DNA of 64,000 bases from CADEED01 sp035765415 (GCA_035765415.1 DASTXR010000008.1:1-64000); one strand, 5' to 3'; counted from the first letter of the stretch, positions 44,655 through 53,816 are shown. Notes: a model not told the origin generated them from the sequence alone. Program-made: numbers and translations.

Positions 44655-45203
44655 TCATTGCCGCGCGCGATGCGCGGCCACGCGCGTGCGCGTCGCGCAA
44701 CGCGGCCCGCAGAATTTCTGCTCGCCGCGCTTGGACACATCGAGGAAGACGTCGGCGCACGGCGAGGCGCCGCAGACCCGCAGCCGCTCGAAACCGAAGG
44801 TTTCGACGATATGCGCAATGTTGACGGCGACCGCGGCGCGCAGCGAATCCGCCAACGGCAACGCGGGACGCACCGACCAGCGCAGGCGCGGGCTGCCCTT
44901 GTCGCGAACCACCGCGAGGTCTAGCTGCGCGCCCTCGAGCAGCCGGTTGAGCTGCTGCAACGCCGCGCCCGTGCTTTCCGCCTCGAAAAGCGCGCGGACC
45001 TCGGAGCGCAAATCCTTCGTGGCATCGAGATCGGCAGCGCCCACGCGGCGCGTGGCCGCGATGTCGTGTTCCTTCAGGAAATCCACGAGTTGCGCGACCG
45101 TGCCCAGGTGTTCCGGCACTTCGATCGACAGGTCGAGCGAATTCACCAGGTTTTCGGCCAGGGCGCCGAAGGGCACTTCGAAGCTGTAACGCCTGAAATT
45201 CAC
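44655..45203 (-). CDS. CGNR zinc-finger (ABATE-domain) regulator
   Basis: A 182-aa protein: an N-terminal ABATE-like helical domain and a C-terminal CGNR finger with RVCGASPCADVFLDVSKRG, then FCGPRCATRTRVAAHR, giving four zinc cysteines and a basic end. Such proteins are probable transcription factors. The start is uncertain: GTG 45203 (VNFRRYSFEV) leaves room for a divergent promoter, while TTG 45242 would add 13 residues. Confidence 0.8.
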   Translation of the reverse strand: MNFRRYSFEVPFGALAENLVNSLDLSIEVPEHLGTVAQLVDFLKEHDIAATRRVGAADLDATKDLRSEVRALFEAESTGAALQQLNRLLEGAQLDLAVVRDKGSPRLRWSVRPALPLADSLRAAVAVNIAHIVETFGFERLRVCGASPCADVFLDVSKRGEQKFCGPRCATRTRVAAHRARQ

Positions 45204-45229
45204 TTGAAGCAGTACATGGGAATGGTTTA

Positions 45230-45263
45230 GTGTAACTTCCAATACAACTATAAGGCGTTACAC
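45230..45263. promoter_or_regulatory. GTGTAAC/GTTACAC dyad in a divergent promoter region
   Basis: GTGTAAC (45230-45236) and GTTACAC (45257-45263) are exact inverted 7-mers 20 bases apart, between the CGNR gene and the DUF5916 gene. A third copy, TGTAACGCC (45185-45193), lies just inside the CGNR gene and is the exact reverse complement of GGCGTTACA (45254-45262). These are candidate operator half-sites, perhaps for the CGNR protein. Confidence 0.45.
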
Positions 45264-45264
45264 G

Positions 45265-47478
45265 ATGCGCTGGCAAATCATGGTTTCGGCCGTGGGCTTG
45301 GCGGGCATGATCTCCTCTGCCTCACCGGCCGCGCAACCCGAAGTCGCATCCCCGTTCGCGATGGCGGACTTCGACCGGTCCGCCGGCATCGAAATCGACG
45401 GCCGGATCGAGCCCGCCTGGCTGGCGGCGCCCGTGGTCGATGCGTTCGAGGAATACCGGCCACGTGCCGGAGCGCCAGCCAGCGTCCGCACCGAGGTGCG
45501 CATGGGCCGCGACGCGACGCACTTTTATCTCGCCGCGCGGCTGTTCGATCCGGATATCGCGCGCCTGCGCACCGGCCTCGCACGCCGCGACAACTTCTCC
45601 AACGAGCAGGACTGGTTTTCAGTGGCGCTCGATGCGGTGGGTTCGAGCCGTGGCGCGCAACTCTTCTATTTCAACGCGCGCGGCGTGATCTGGGATGGCT
45701 TGCTCAACGAAGAAGCCGGCACCGCCAATCCCGCCGCGGACTTCGAAGTCGAGGTAGCCACGAGTATCGACAGCGACAGCTGGGTGCTGGAGCTGCGTAT
45801 TCCCTTCGAAGAGCTGCGCTACCGTTCGCGCTCGCCCGACACCTGGAAAGTGATCTTTCGCCGCAACTACCCGCGCGAGGATCGCCATGCCATGGCCGCT
45901 CCTGCCATTCCCTCGAGCCCGCCCTGCCTCATGTGCCTGGCCGCGCCGGTGCATCCGCCCGGCGAGCTGCCCGCACCCCGCGGCCTCACGCTGGTGCCGC
46001 AGTTGTTAGGCCTCGGCACGCGCGAGACCGGCGGCGGGGACGAGAGCTGGACCTCCGAACTGGAACCCGGCATCGACATGAAGCTGCGCGCGGGCCCCGC
46101 GACGGTGTTCGACGCCACGGTGAATCCCGACTTCTCGCAACTGGAGCTCGACACGCCTCAGCTGTCGAGCAATCAGCAATTCGCGCTGGCCTTTCCGGAG
46201 AAGCGGCCCTTCTTTCTCGAAGGCATCGACATCCTCGATTCGCCGCTGCAGGCCATCTATACCCGCTCGATCACGGACCCCGCCTGGGGTGTGCGCGGCA
46301 CGCACCGCGGCTCCTGGGATGGCGCGCTGCTCACGTCGCGCGACGATGGCGGCGGCACCGTCGTGATTCCCGGCCCCTACTCGGCCAGCTACGAGGCGCA
46401 GGACTTCCATTCGCTGGCGACGATCGGCCGCGTTCGCAAGCCGGTCGGGAACGTGACGCTGGGCGGTCTTTTCACCGACCGCCGCGCGGATGAAAACTAC
46501 AACATGGTCGCCGGAGCGGATCTCGCCTGGCGACTCTCGCCAACGACGCGCGTCAGCGCGCAATGGCTCACCAGCCGCACGCGCGATGAACTCGAGACGC
46601 AGGGCGACGCCATGGGCGTCGACATGCTGCACGACAGCCGGCATTGGCGCGCCGCGCTCGCGTTGCGCGGCCTCGATCCCGGTTTTCGCGCCGACAACGG
46701 CTACATCCCGCAGGTGGGCATCCGCCAGGTCGATGCCGAGTTGCGCTACAAGATTCTCGATCTGCGCGTGATCAGCGAGCTCGCGCCCTACGTGAGCATG
46801 GATACGCGCGAGGATTTCGATCGTCACACCGTGAGCTCGGCGCCGCGCCTCGGCGCCCAGGCGACGCTGACCAACAACATGATCGTGACCGGCGAGTGGC
46901 GTCCACGCGAGCAGGTGCGCCTGCACGCCAATGGCGAACTGCACTCGCTGTCGCAGGGTTATCTCAGCCTCACGAGTTATCCCGCCGCGTGGTTGCCGGT
47001 GTTGACCCTGGAGCTCACCGCCGGCGAAGCCATGGATTTCACCGCCGACCGTGTTGGCGACGGCGAGACTGTCTCGGCGTCGTTGCTGTGGCGCCCGCTG
47101 GATCGGCTGGTGATCGAGCCGCGCTTCGACATGACCACGGTGCGCACGGATACCGACGGCTTCTACGCAGGCCAGCGCGCGCGCGAAAGCGCGGCGCAGT
47201 TGTTAGCCACCGTGCACCTCACGGCGCGCGATCGTTTTCGTCTCATGGTGCAACGCGTGGCTTTCGAGCGGGAAGCTCGCGGCGGCGCGCTGCTCGACAC
47301 CAGCCGCTTGAGCGGCTCGCTGTTGTTCACGCACGAACACTCGCTGGTGCGACGCATCTATGCCGGCGTGGCGTTCGCGCGCGATTCGGATCGGACCACG
47401 ACCGTGCCGCGCGAGACTCTCGAAGTTTTTCTCAAGGTGCAGTCCGGCATGTCGGCCGCCACCGGCGTCCGCTGGTAG
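45265..47478 (+). CDS. Secreted CBM9-like/DUF5916 outer-membrane protein
   Basis: A 737-aa protein with a Sec signal (MRWQIMVSAVGLAGMISSA). Next is a carbohydrate-binding family 9-like domain (about 35-210: IDGRIEPAWLAAPVVDAFEE, FRRNYPRED). Then comes the DUF5916 beta-barrel region with its hallmark stretch TVNPDFSQLELDTPQ and FPEKRPFFLEG. DUF5916 proteins are outer-membrane proteins of unknown function, often next to uptake or hydrolase genes. Divergent from the CGNR regulator. Confidence 0.85.
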   Translation: MRWQIMVSAVGLAGMISSASPAAQPEVASPFAMADFDRSAGIEIDGRIEPAWLAAPVVDAFEEYRPRAGAPASVRTEVRMGRDATHFYLAARLFDPDIARLRTGLARRDNFSNEQDWFSVALDAVGSSRGAQLFYFNARGVIWDGLLNEEAGTANPAADFEVEVATSIDSDSWVLELRIPFEELRYRSRSPDTWKVIFRRNYPREDRHAMAAPAIPSSPPCLMCLAAPVHPPGELPAPRGLTLVPQLLGLGTRETGGGDESWTSELEPGIDMKLRAGPATVFDATVNPDFSQLELDTPQLSSNQQFALAFPEKRPFFLEGIDILDSPLQAIYTRSITDPAWGVRGTHRGSWDGALLTSRDDGGGTVVIPGPYSASYEAQDFHSLATIGRVRKPVGNVTLGGLFTDRRADENYNMVAGADLAWRLSPTTRVSAQWLTSRTRDELETQGDAMGVDMLHDSRHWRAALALRGLDPGFRADNGYIPQVGIRQVDAELRYKILDLRVISELAPYVSMDTREDFDRHTVSSAPRLGAQATLTNNMIVTGEWRPREQVRLHANGELHSLSQGYLSLTSYPAAWLPVLTLELTAGEAMDFTADRVGDGETVSASLLWRPLDRLVIEPRFDMTTVRTDTDGFYAGQRARESAAQLLATVHLTARDRFRLMVQRVAFEREARGGALLDTSRLSGSLLFTHEHSLVRRIYAGVAFARDSDRTTTVPRETLEVFLKVQSGMSAATGVRW

Positions 47479-47652
47479 ACAGGGAACTCAGCGTGCCTTG
47501 CCCTCGAGCGGCGCCATCGTGCCGCTCTCGACCCTCAGTACTGACGAGAGGGTTGGAATATACGAAAGTTCTCCGCGCCCGGATGCGCCAGGAAAAAAGA
47601 AAATCCCGATTGTGGACAGTTGCGCATCCAGGCGACATATCGCCGCGTAACG

Positions 47653-47681
47653 CCCCTGAACGACATTTTCAGGGGAATCTC
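47653..47681 (+). promoter_or_regulatory. Stem-loop covering the ribosome site of the DUF4394 gene
   Basis: CCCCTGAA (47653-47660) pairs perfectly with TTCAGGGG (47668-47675) around a 7-base loop. The 3' arm contains the AGGGG Shine-Dalgarno sequence, which sits 7 bases before the ATG at 47682. Folding in RNA would block translation, so a thermosensor or protein-controlled switch is possible. The remaining gap back to 47479 shows nothing else clear. Confidence 0.55.
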
Positions 47682-49979
47682 ATGCGCGCATTCAGCACCT
47701 GGTCCGCCATCGCCTTCGCGGCGCTCGCGACTTCTCTCTTCACCGGCTGTGACGACGACGAGAAGGACGTGGCGCCTTCCATCACCGCTCCCGCCTCGCC
47801 GCTCGGCAATGCCGTGGTCGGCTCGGCGATCTCGCCGGTGGATTTCGTCACGAACGGCACGGCGCCGATCACCTACGCGGTTTCCGCTGGCATTCTGCCG
47901 CGCGGCCTCACGCTCGATCCATCGACGGGCAGGCTTTCGGGAACTCCCACTCTCGCGGGCACTTTCGAATTCACGATCACCGCCACGAATCGCGCCGGCG
48001 CCGACGACGCGGCGTACACGCAGGCCGTGCTCCAACTGCCAGCCATCACCACGCCGCCTTCGCCTCTCACCACGGCGCTGGGTGGAGTGGCGTTTCCGGC
48101 CGTCACGTTCGAGGCGGGCGGATCCATGCCGATCACGTGGAGCATCACCGCGGGTGCGTTGCCGCCGGGCATGACGCTGAATGCCACCACGGGCGTGTAC
48201 GCCGGCACTCCCACCGCTGCCGGCGACTATTCATTCACGGTCACGGCGACCAATGCGGCCGGCAGCGACGGCGATGCCTACACGCAGAAGGTCACGGCGC
48301 CGGCCGCAAACGCGCATGTGTTGATCAACGGCAACAGCATTGCAGCCGTGGCAACTACCTTCCCTTCCGGACTCGACGCGCCGTTGGCGCTCACGGGACT
48401 GATCTCCGGAGACGCGCTGGTCGGCATCGATCGGCGCCCACAGAACGGATTCCTGTACGGCCTGGGTTACAACGCCGGCGCGGGCACCGTGCAGCTCTAC
48501 TCGATTTCACCGACCACGGGAATTGCAGCGCCGCTCGGCGCCACCGGCACGTTCATTGCCTCTGATGGAGTGACGCCGGTGCCCGTGGGGGGCGGAGCGG
48601 GGACCACGTTCGGCATCGACTTCAATCCCACCGTCGATCGCGTGCGCGTGGTGAACAGCGTCGGCCAGAACTTCCGCATGAACCCTAACAACGGCGCGTT
48701 CGTCGACGGCACCGCCGGTGGTGTGCTCAACATGGACGGCGGCATCAACGGCCCCACGAGCGGCGTGCAGGAGACGGCGTATACCAACAACTCCGCCAAC
48801 AGCACCGTGACGACGCAGTACGCTCTGGACCTCACTACCGACGCGCTCTGCATTCAGAACCCGCCGAATGCCGGCACGCAGACCCAGTGCCAGACATTGA
48901 GCAGTCCCGTGGATGCGGTGCTGGGATTCGATATAGCGCCCGGCATCAACGTGGCGACGGCGAGCACGCCCGCCAGCGGATCAGGAGTCGCGGTGCTCAA
49001 GCTCACCGGCCAGACCACCGAGACTCTCGCCAGCGTGAATCTGGCCACGGGCGCTGTCGCCGCTGTCGGCACCATCGGCACGGGTGGCGTCGTGGGGCTG
49101 GCCGTTCAACAGCCTGCTGGCACGCGCTTCGTGGGCCTGTCCGCCGACGGCACGCAGCTGCTGCGTTTCTCGAGCGCTGCACCGGGGTCGGCGGCGACAG
49201 TCGCGATCACCGGTATTGCCGCCGGTGAAACGCTCGCCGGCATCGACTATCGCCCGCAGACCGGGCAGCTCTACGCGCTTGGCGTCGCCGACGCTGCGAA
49301 CTCGGGCACGTTGTACCTGCTCGATCCGCAGACCGGCGCCGCCGCGGCGGTTGGCAGCGCCGGGGCGATCGCGTTCGTCGATGCCACCGGAACACCGGTG
49401 GACCTGCCTGCCGCGACGGGCGGCTACGGCTTCGACTTCAATCCCACCGTGGATCGCGTTCGCGTCACGACACAGACGGGACTCAACTTCCGCGTCAACC
49501 CTAACAACGGCGCCCCGGTCGACGGCAATCTCAACAACACCGCTGCGCCGCCTGCGGGCACGAACACGGATGCGCCGATCAACGGAGGCGCCACCGGCGC
49601 TTCGGGCGCCGCCTACACGAACAGCTTCGGGCAGTCGCTGACCGGCGGCGTCACCACGCAGTACGTGATCGACGCGGTGACCAACAGCCTGTTCATCCAG
49701 AACCCGCCTAACAGCGGGACGGTCAGCGCGGGCGTCGCAATCATGATCGGCGACGTGCCGCTGGATTTCTCGGAGGTGAGCGGCTTCGACATCCCATTCG
49801 ACGTGCGCACGTCCACCTCGGGCGCACCGGTGCCATCGGGTAGCGCGTTTGCGGCGTTGACGGTGGCGGGCGAACAGCGGATGTATTCGATCGACCTGCT
49901 GACCGGCCAGGCCACCGACATCGGCGCGCCGTCGATGATCCTGTCGGGATTGGCGGCGGGCCAGAGCGCGCTGCGTTGA
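47682..49979 (+). CDS. Lipoprotein with two putative Ig domains and two DUF4394 domains
   Basis: A 765-aa protein. Lipobox-like SLFTGC gives Cys23 followed by Asp at +2. Two He_PIG-type Ig domains (about 31-115 and 118-205) share LPRGLTLDPSTGRLSGTPT-type sequence. Two tandem DUF4394 domains (about 205-430 and 450-740) share DFNPTVDRVRV, RMNPNNGA or RVNPNNGA, and IQNPPN. DUF4394 has no known function. ATG 47682 follows a good AGGGGAA site; the open frame upstream is antisense-like noise inside the previous gene. Confidence 0.85.
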   Translation: MRAFSTWSAIAFAALATSLFTGCDDDEKDVAPSITAPASPLGNAVVGSAISPVDFVTNGTAPITYAVSAGILPRGLTLDPSTGRLSGTPTLAGTFEFTITATNRAGADDAAYTQAVLQLPAITTPPSPLTTALGGVAFPAVTFEAGGSMPITWSITAGALPPGMTLNATTGVYAGTPTAAGDYSFTVTATNAAGSDGDAYTQKVTAPAANAHVLINGNSIAAVATTFPSGLDAPLALTGLISGDALVGIDRRPQNGFLYGLGYNAGAGTVQLYSISPTTGIAAPLGATGTFIASDGVTPVPVGGGAGTTFGIDFNPTVDRVRVVNSVGQNFRMNPNNGAFVDGTAGGVLNMDGGINGPTSGVQETAYTNNSANSTVTTQYALDLTTDALCIQNPPNAGTQTQCQTLSSPVDAVLGFDIAPGINVATASTPASGSGVAVLKLTGQTTETLASVNLATGAVAAVGTIGTGGVVGLAVQQPAGTRFVGLSADGTQLLRFSSAAPGSAATVAITGIAAGETLAGIDYRPQTGQLYALGVADAANSGTLYLLDPQTGAAAAVGSAGAIAFVDATGTPVDLPAATGGYGFDFNPTVDRVRVTTQTGLNFRVNPNNGAPVDGNLNNTAAPPAGTNTDAPINGGATGASGAAYTNSFGQSLTGGVTTQYVIDAVTNSLFIQNPPNSGTVSAGVAIMIGDVPLDFSEVSGFDIPFDVRTSTSGAPVPSGSAFAALTVAGEQRMYSIDLLTGQATDIGAPSMILSGLAAGQSALR

Positions 49980-50000
49980 GCAACAGTTGCCAGGGGTTAT

Positions 50001-50040
50001 GGGCGGTGGCGCTTCCGAGGGCCACCGCCCGTTGCATTTT
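50001..50040 (+). terminator. Rho-independent-type terminator
   Basis: GGGCGGTGGC (50001-50010) and GCCACCGCCC (50021-50030) form a perfect 10-bp GC-rich stem with a 10-base loop, followed by GTTGCATTTT. It lies between the convergent DUF4394 and lysozyme-like genes. The T-run favours the plus-strand gene. Confidence 0.8.
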
Positions 50041-50053
50041 CAGCGACGAGCCG

Positions 50054-50833
50054 CTAGAGGTTCACGCCTTCGTCGTCTAGATAGCGGCGCTTCGCGCCGC
50101 GGACGAACTCGCCTTCGCGCACGCGGCGTTCGCGCAATCCGCGAACGTCGGGCCATAACCGCTGCATGGCCTCGAACTGTTCCGCGACGCACACGAGCGA
50201 GCAACCGTTTGCCAGCTCGTCGCGGATCGCGCGCATTTCCTTGCGGCGTTCGCCCACGCAGCTTGCGCCGCGATTGAACACCAGTGACAGCAGCGCGCCC
50301 TGCGCGTCGGGCGGCAGCTTTTCGACGCCGGGAAAAGCATCGCGCGTGATGCGCGCGAAGCGCGGCAGCGTGCTGGCATAGAACACCGGCTCCGCCGCGG
50401 ACAGCGGAACCTTGATGTGCCGCAGACCTCGCGCAAGCTGTTGAGCGGCGGCGCCCTTGGCGCCCTGCACGGCCGCGAGCGCCGCGCGTTCCGGCTTCTC
50501 GAGGAACGGGCCCCAGTCCGCTTCGATCTGTGGTTTCGACGTGAAGCCGAGGTCGTAACCGATGCCGATGGTGACGCCGCTCTCGCCGCCCGGCCATGTC
50601 GGGAATGCGTAGAGCCGCTCGTATTGCGCGCGCGAGCCAATCTCGAACTGGAGGATGAGCTCGAGCGACTTGCGCGAACACGTGAGACTGATGGTCTTGC
50701 GCGTCGCATCAAGCTCGAAGTGCTTCTCGAGCGCCGTCAACGTCTCGGGGCCGAGCATGCCGTCGGCGGTCACGCCGAGCGCGTTCTGGATCCGCCGCAG
50801 CCGCTGCGCAACTTGTGGACTCGTGGCTGACAT
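50054..50833 (-). CDS. Peptidoglycan-binding, pesticin-like lysozyme
   Basis: A 259-aa protein without a clear signal peptide. Residues about 5-40 look like a PG_binding_1 domain (RRIQNALGVTADGMLGPETL). The rest has the T4-lysozyme/pesticin-type core: Glu in LILQFEIGSRAQYE, TWPGGESGVTIGIGYDLGF, and ALLSLVFNRGASCVG. It likely cleaves glycan strands. Lack of a signal suggests release by another route or a phage-derived origin; no phage genes are nearby. Confidence 0.72.
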   Translation of the reverse strand: MSATSPQVAQRLRRIQNALGVTADGMLGPETLTALEKHFELDATRKTISLTCSRKSLELILQFEIGSRAQYERLYAFPTWPGGESGVTIGIGYDLGFTSKPQIEADWGPFLEKPERAALAAVQGAKGAAAQQLARGLRHIKVPLSAAEPVFYASTLPRFARITRDAFPGVEKLPPDAQGALLSLVFNRGASCVGERRKEMRAIRDELANGCSLVCVAEQFEAMQRLWPDVRGLRERRVREGEFVRGAKRRYLDDEGVNL

Positions 50834-50937
50834 TGAATTCGAAGCTAGGCCCGACGCTCGACACAGTCAACGCGCGCCGATAGCTAGACACACGCAACCG
50901 TGACTTTGTACCGCTCTTCGCTGGTAAGCTCACGGCA

Positions 50938-51621
50938 ATGGAAACTATTAATCGTCGTGTGTTGCTTCTCGGGCTGGGGGCAGCGATGGCGCCCGTGGCA
51001 ATCGCCTCGCCTCGCAAGCGCGTCTGGAAATTCGACAGCCTGCGCAAGGTCGGCGGCCACCCGGTGCGCGTGGAAGGCGTGCCGCAGGTGATCAAGAGCC
51101 CGAACGGCCGGGCGGTGCAGTTCGATGGGCAGAAGGACGTTCTTTTCATCGAAGAGCACCCGCTCGCGGGCGCGGCCACGTTTACCGCCGAGCTGGTCTT
51201 TCGTCCCGACGGCGGCGCATTCGAGCAGCGCCTGCTGCACCTGGAGTCGGACGAATCACCGCCGGCTGCGCCGGGCAGGGGCAGCACGAGAATGCTGATC
51301 GAGATCCGCGTGGTGAACGAAAGCTGGTATCTCGACGCGTTCATGATCGGCACCGGCTACCGCGCAACGATGATGGCGCCTGACAAACTCTTTCCGATCG
51401 GACGCTGGTACCACGCAGCCATGACCTACGACGGAGAGTTCTTTCGCTCCTTCGTGAACGGCGAGCCGCAGATGGAAATGGCGACGCCTTTCAAGGCGCA
51501 AACGGCAGGCCGCGCGTCAGTGGGCGCGCGAATGAACCAGGTCACTCACTTCAAGGGCGCCATTCGCGAAGCGCGATTCACGCACGAAGCGTTACCTGCG
51601 AAGGCATTCAAGCGGCCCTGA
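50938..51621 (+). CDS. LamG-like (concanavalin-fold) secreted protein
   Basis: A 227-aa protein with a twin-arginine-like signal (INRRVLLLGLGAAMAP). The rest is a single laminin-G/concanavalin-like domain, seen in GRWYHAAMTYDGEFFRSFVNGEPQ and ASVGARMNQVTHFKGAIREARF. It probably binds carbohydrate or is a structural module; no catalytic residues are recognised. The last 14 bases overlap the convergent MFS gene. Confidence 0.75.
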   Translation: METINRRVLLLGLGAAMAPVAIASPRKRVWKFDSLRKVGGHPVRVEGVPQVIKSPNGRAVQFDGQKDVLFIEEHPLAGAATFTAELVFRPDGGAFEQRLLHLESDESPPAAPGRGSTRMLIEIRVVNESWYLDAFMIGTGYRATMMAPDKLFPIGRWYHAAMTYDGEFFRSFVNGEPQMEMATPFKAQTAGRASVGARMNQVTHFKGAIREARFTHEALPAKAFKRP

Positions 51622-52807
51622 CGGGCACCGGTTTCGGGAACTGCAAAGCCAGCAGCACCGCACCCACCGCCACTGCCGCGGAGGCGATGTAGAGCCAGGC
51701 GTACGTGCTGAACGTGTCGAACACCCAGCCGCCGGCCACGGGCCCGATCGACATTCCCAGGCTCGAAAGCATGGTCGCGGCGCCGAACACCGTACCCATG
51801 ATGTGCTGGCCGAAATAGTCGCGCGCCAGGGAGGCGTACAGCGGCATGCCCCCACCGTACGCAACGCCGAATATCACCGCCAGCGCGTAGAACTCATCCA
51901 GCTCGTTGACCGCGAGATACGCGGCTATGGACATGGCCTGCACGGCCAGCGCCGTCACCAGGATGCGCTTGGCGCCGTAGCGATCCGCGAGCACGCCTAA
52001 CAACAGCCGGCCACCGAGCCCCGCGAGGCCTTCGACGCTGTAGACGCTCACGGCCGCCATCGACCCCAGCCCGCAGTACATGGCGTAGCTCACGACGTGG
52101 AAGATAGGCCCCGAATGCGCGGCGCAACACAGGAAAAACGTGAACCCGAGAACGAGGAACTGCGGCGAGGTCAGCGCCCTGCCCACCGTGATGTTGCGTT
52201 CACCGGCCGCGGGCGCAATCTGCGCGGGTGTTTGCGCTGCCACCGGCGGACGCCGCACGAACAGCGCGGCCGGTATCAGCAGCACCCAGGCGAGCAGGCC
52301 GATATCGAACATCGCCGCGCGCCAGCCATAGTGCGTGATGAGCCAGCTCACGAGCGGCGACATCGTGAGCGGCGCCATGCCCATGCCTGCCGAGACCAGC
52401 GACACGGCGAGGTTACGACGCGTTTCGAACCAGCCCGTGACCGTGGCGATCATGGGCGCGAAGAACGCGCTCGCGGACAACCCCACGAGAACGCCATAGG
52501 TGAGCTGGAAGCTCAGGAGCGTCTTCGCATGACTGGCCAGCACCAGCGCGAGCCCGAGCAGCACCGCGCCGCACAGCGTGACGATGCGTGCGCCCCATCG
52601 ATCGCTGGCCGCGCCCCAGCCGAACGAGCCGAACGCCATGACGAGGAAGTTGATGGTCATGCCGAAAGAAATGCCGGCGCGCGACCAGCCGGTCTCGGCG
52701 GACATCGGCGCCAGGAACACCGCGAGCGAGAACATCGCGCCCAACGCGACGCAGCCCATGAGGCCGCCGAGCGCGACGATGACCCAGCGATAGGGAGATT
52801 CGCTCAT
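51608..52807 (-). CDS. MFS transporter, OFA/monocarboxylate type
   Basis: A 399-aa protein with 12 membrane segments starting MSESPYRWVIVALGGLMGC. Features of the oxalate/formate antiporter group are GWSRAGISFGMTINFLVMAFG, DRWGARIVTL and LLLGVLADRYGAKRIL. The substrate is unknown. ATG 52807 overlaps the stop of the MerR gene (ATGA), so the two form an operon. The frame runs open to 53290 but the extra part is antisense to merR. Confidence 0.85.
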   Translation of the reverse strand: MSESPYRWVIVALGGLMGCVALGAMFSLAVFLAPMSAETGWSRAGISFGMTINFLVMAFGSFGWGAASDRWGARIVTLCGAVLLGLALVLASHAKTLLSFQLTYGVLVGLSASAFFAPMIATVTGWFETRRNLAVSLVSAGMGMAPLTMSPLVSWLITHYGWRAAMFDIGLLAWVLLIPAALFVRRPPVAAQTPAQIAPAAGERNITVGRALTSPQFLVLGFTFFLCCAAHSGPIFHVVSYAMYCGLGSMAAVSVYSVEGLAGLGGRLLLGVLADRYGAKRILVTALAVQAMSIAAYLAVNELDEFYALAVIFGVAYGGGMPLYASLARDYFGQHIMGTVFGAATMLSSLGMSIGPVAGGWVFDTFSTYAWLYIASAAVAVGAVLLALQFPKPVPVRAA

Positions 52808-53247
52808 GCAGTGAACCGGGGTTTGCGCTTTTTCCTGGTCGCGATCCTGCTCGCGCTCTGCTCCGCGATCTTCAGCAGGCGCCGGAACGTGGGGCACTCC
52901 ATGTGGCTCGGCGCGCGACAGGCCGCGGCGTGACGCAATCCGTCGCGCATGGCGCTGAGCTTGCGCACGGTGAGGTCGAGCTGGTTCGCCTTGTCCTCGA
53001 GCAACTGGCGATCGATGCGCGGCCGCCCGTCCGGCGCGAACATGCGCGCGATTTCGTCGAGCGAGAAACCCGCAGATCGGCCCAGTGAAATGAATGCCAG
53101 CTGCTCGAGCACGTTGCGGTCGAAGAGACGGCGAAGCCCACGGCGGCCCACGGAGGCGATGAGGCCTTTCTCCTCGTAGAACCGCAGAGCCGAAGCGGGA
53201 ATGCCAGCCCGGCTCGCCACCTCGCCGATATCCAGATCCGCCACCAC
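52804..53247 (-). CDS. MerR-family regulator without SoxR iron-sulfur motif
   Basis: A 147-aa regulator: HTH (DIGEVASRAGIPASALRFYEEKG), RRLFDRNVLEQLAFISLGRSAG, a long dimer helix, and CRAPSHMECPTF near the C-terminus with two cysteines. SoxR needs four clustered cysteines, which are missing. It starts at GTG 53247 or the next GTG. It is divergent from DUF2938 across a SoxR-box-like sequence. Confidence 0.85.
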   Translation of the reverse strand: MVADLDIGEVASRAGIPASALRFYEEKGLIASVGRRGLRRLFDRNVLEQLAFISLGRSAGFSLDEIARMFAPDGRPRIDRQLLEDKANQLDLTVRKLSAMRDGLRHAAACRAPSHMECPTFRRLLKIAEQSASRIATRKKRKPRFTA

Positions 53248-53278
53248 TTGACCTCAAGTTGACTTCAAGTGGCACTCT
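53248..53278 (+). promoter_or_regulatory. SoxR-box-like MerR promoter
   Basis: TTGACC (53248-53253), a 19-base spacer with the dyad TCAAGTTGACTTCAAG, and CACTCT (53273-53278). The centre differs by few bases from the E. coli soxS operator CCTCAAGTTAACTTGAGG. The layout points to activation of the rightward DUF2938 gene by the adjacent MerR protein. The -35 box touches the regulator start codon, so autorepression is likely. Confidence 0.6.
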
Positions 53279-53318
53279 GCCCTTCCACACTTATGAAGAC
53301 AAGAACCTGGTGAAGCTC

Positions 53319-53816
53319 ATGAACGACGTGATGGCCATCTTCTTCATCGGCGCGGGCGCGACCGCGATCACGGACCTCTGGACCGTGTTGCGCCGGTCCG
53401 CGTTCGGGACGCCGCTACCCAACTTTGGAATGCTCGGGCGCTGGATCGCGCAACTCGCGCGCGGTCGCTTCCGCGCGGTCCCCATCGCATCGGTGCCACC
53501 CGTGCGTGCCGAACGCGTGATCGGCTGGAGCGCGCACTATTCGATCGGGATCGCCTTCGCGTTCCTGTTGCCGGCAGTCTGGGGATGGCAGTGGCTTCGC
53601 CACCCCACGTTCATGCCCGCGATGATCGTGGGCATCGCGACCGTCATCGCACCCCTGTTCGTCATGCAACCGGGCATGGGCATGGGGTTCGCCGCGAGCC
53701 GCACGCCGCGCCCGGCCGCCGCGCGTTTCCAGAGCCTGGTCACGCACGCGGTGTTCGGCCTCGGCCTCTATCTGGCCGCCAGCTTCCTTCCCGCGAACGG
53801 GATGATGGTTTTCTGA
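53319..53816 (+). CDS. DUF2938-family membrane protein
   Basis: A 165-aa protein with four to five membrane segments. The family pattern IGAGATAITDLWTVLRR, NFGMLGRWIA and VMQPGMGMGFAASR is visible. The function is unknown. ATG 53319 is taken because it fits the family N-terminus and lies about 35 bases after the predicted transcription start; upstream in-frame TTG and GTG are less likely. Its last 49 bases overlap the convergent rhodanese gene. Confidence 0.8.
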   Translation: MNDVMAIFFIGAGATAITDLWTVLRRSAFGTPLPNFGMLGRWIAQLARGRFRAVPIASVPPVRAERVIGWSAHYSIGIAFAFLLPAVWGWQWLRHPTFMPAMIVGIATVIAPLFVMQPGMGMGFAASRTPRPAAARFQSLVTHAVFGLGLYLAASFLPANGMMVF

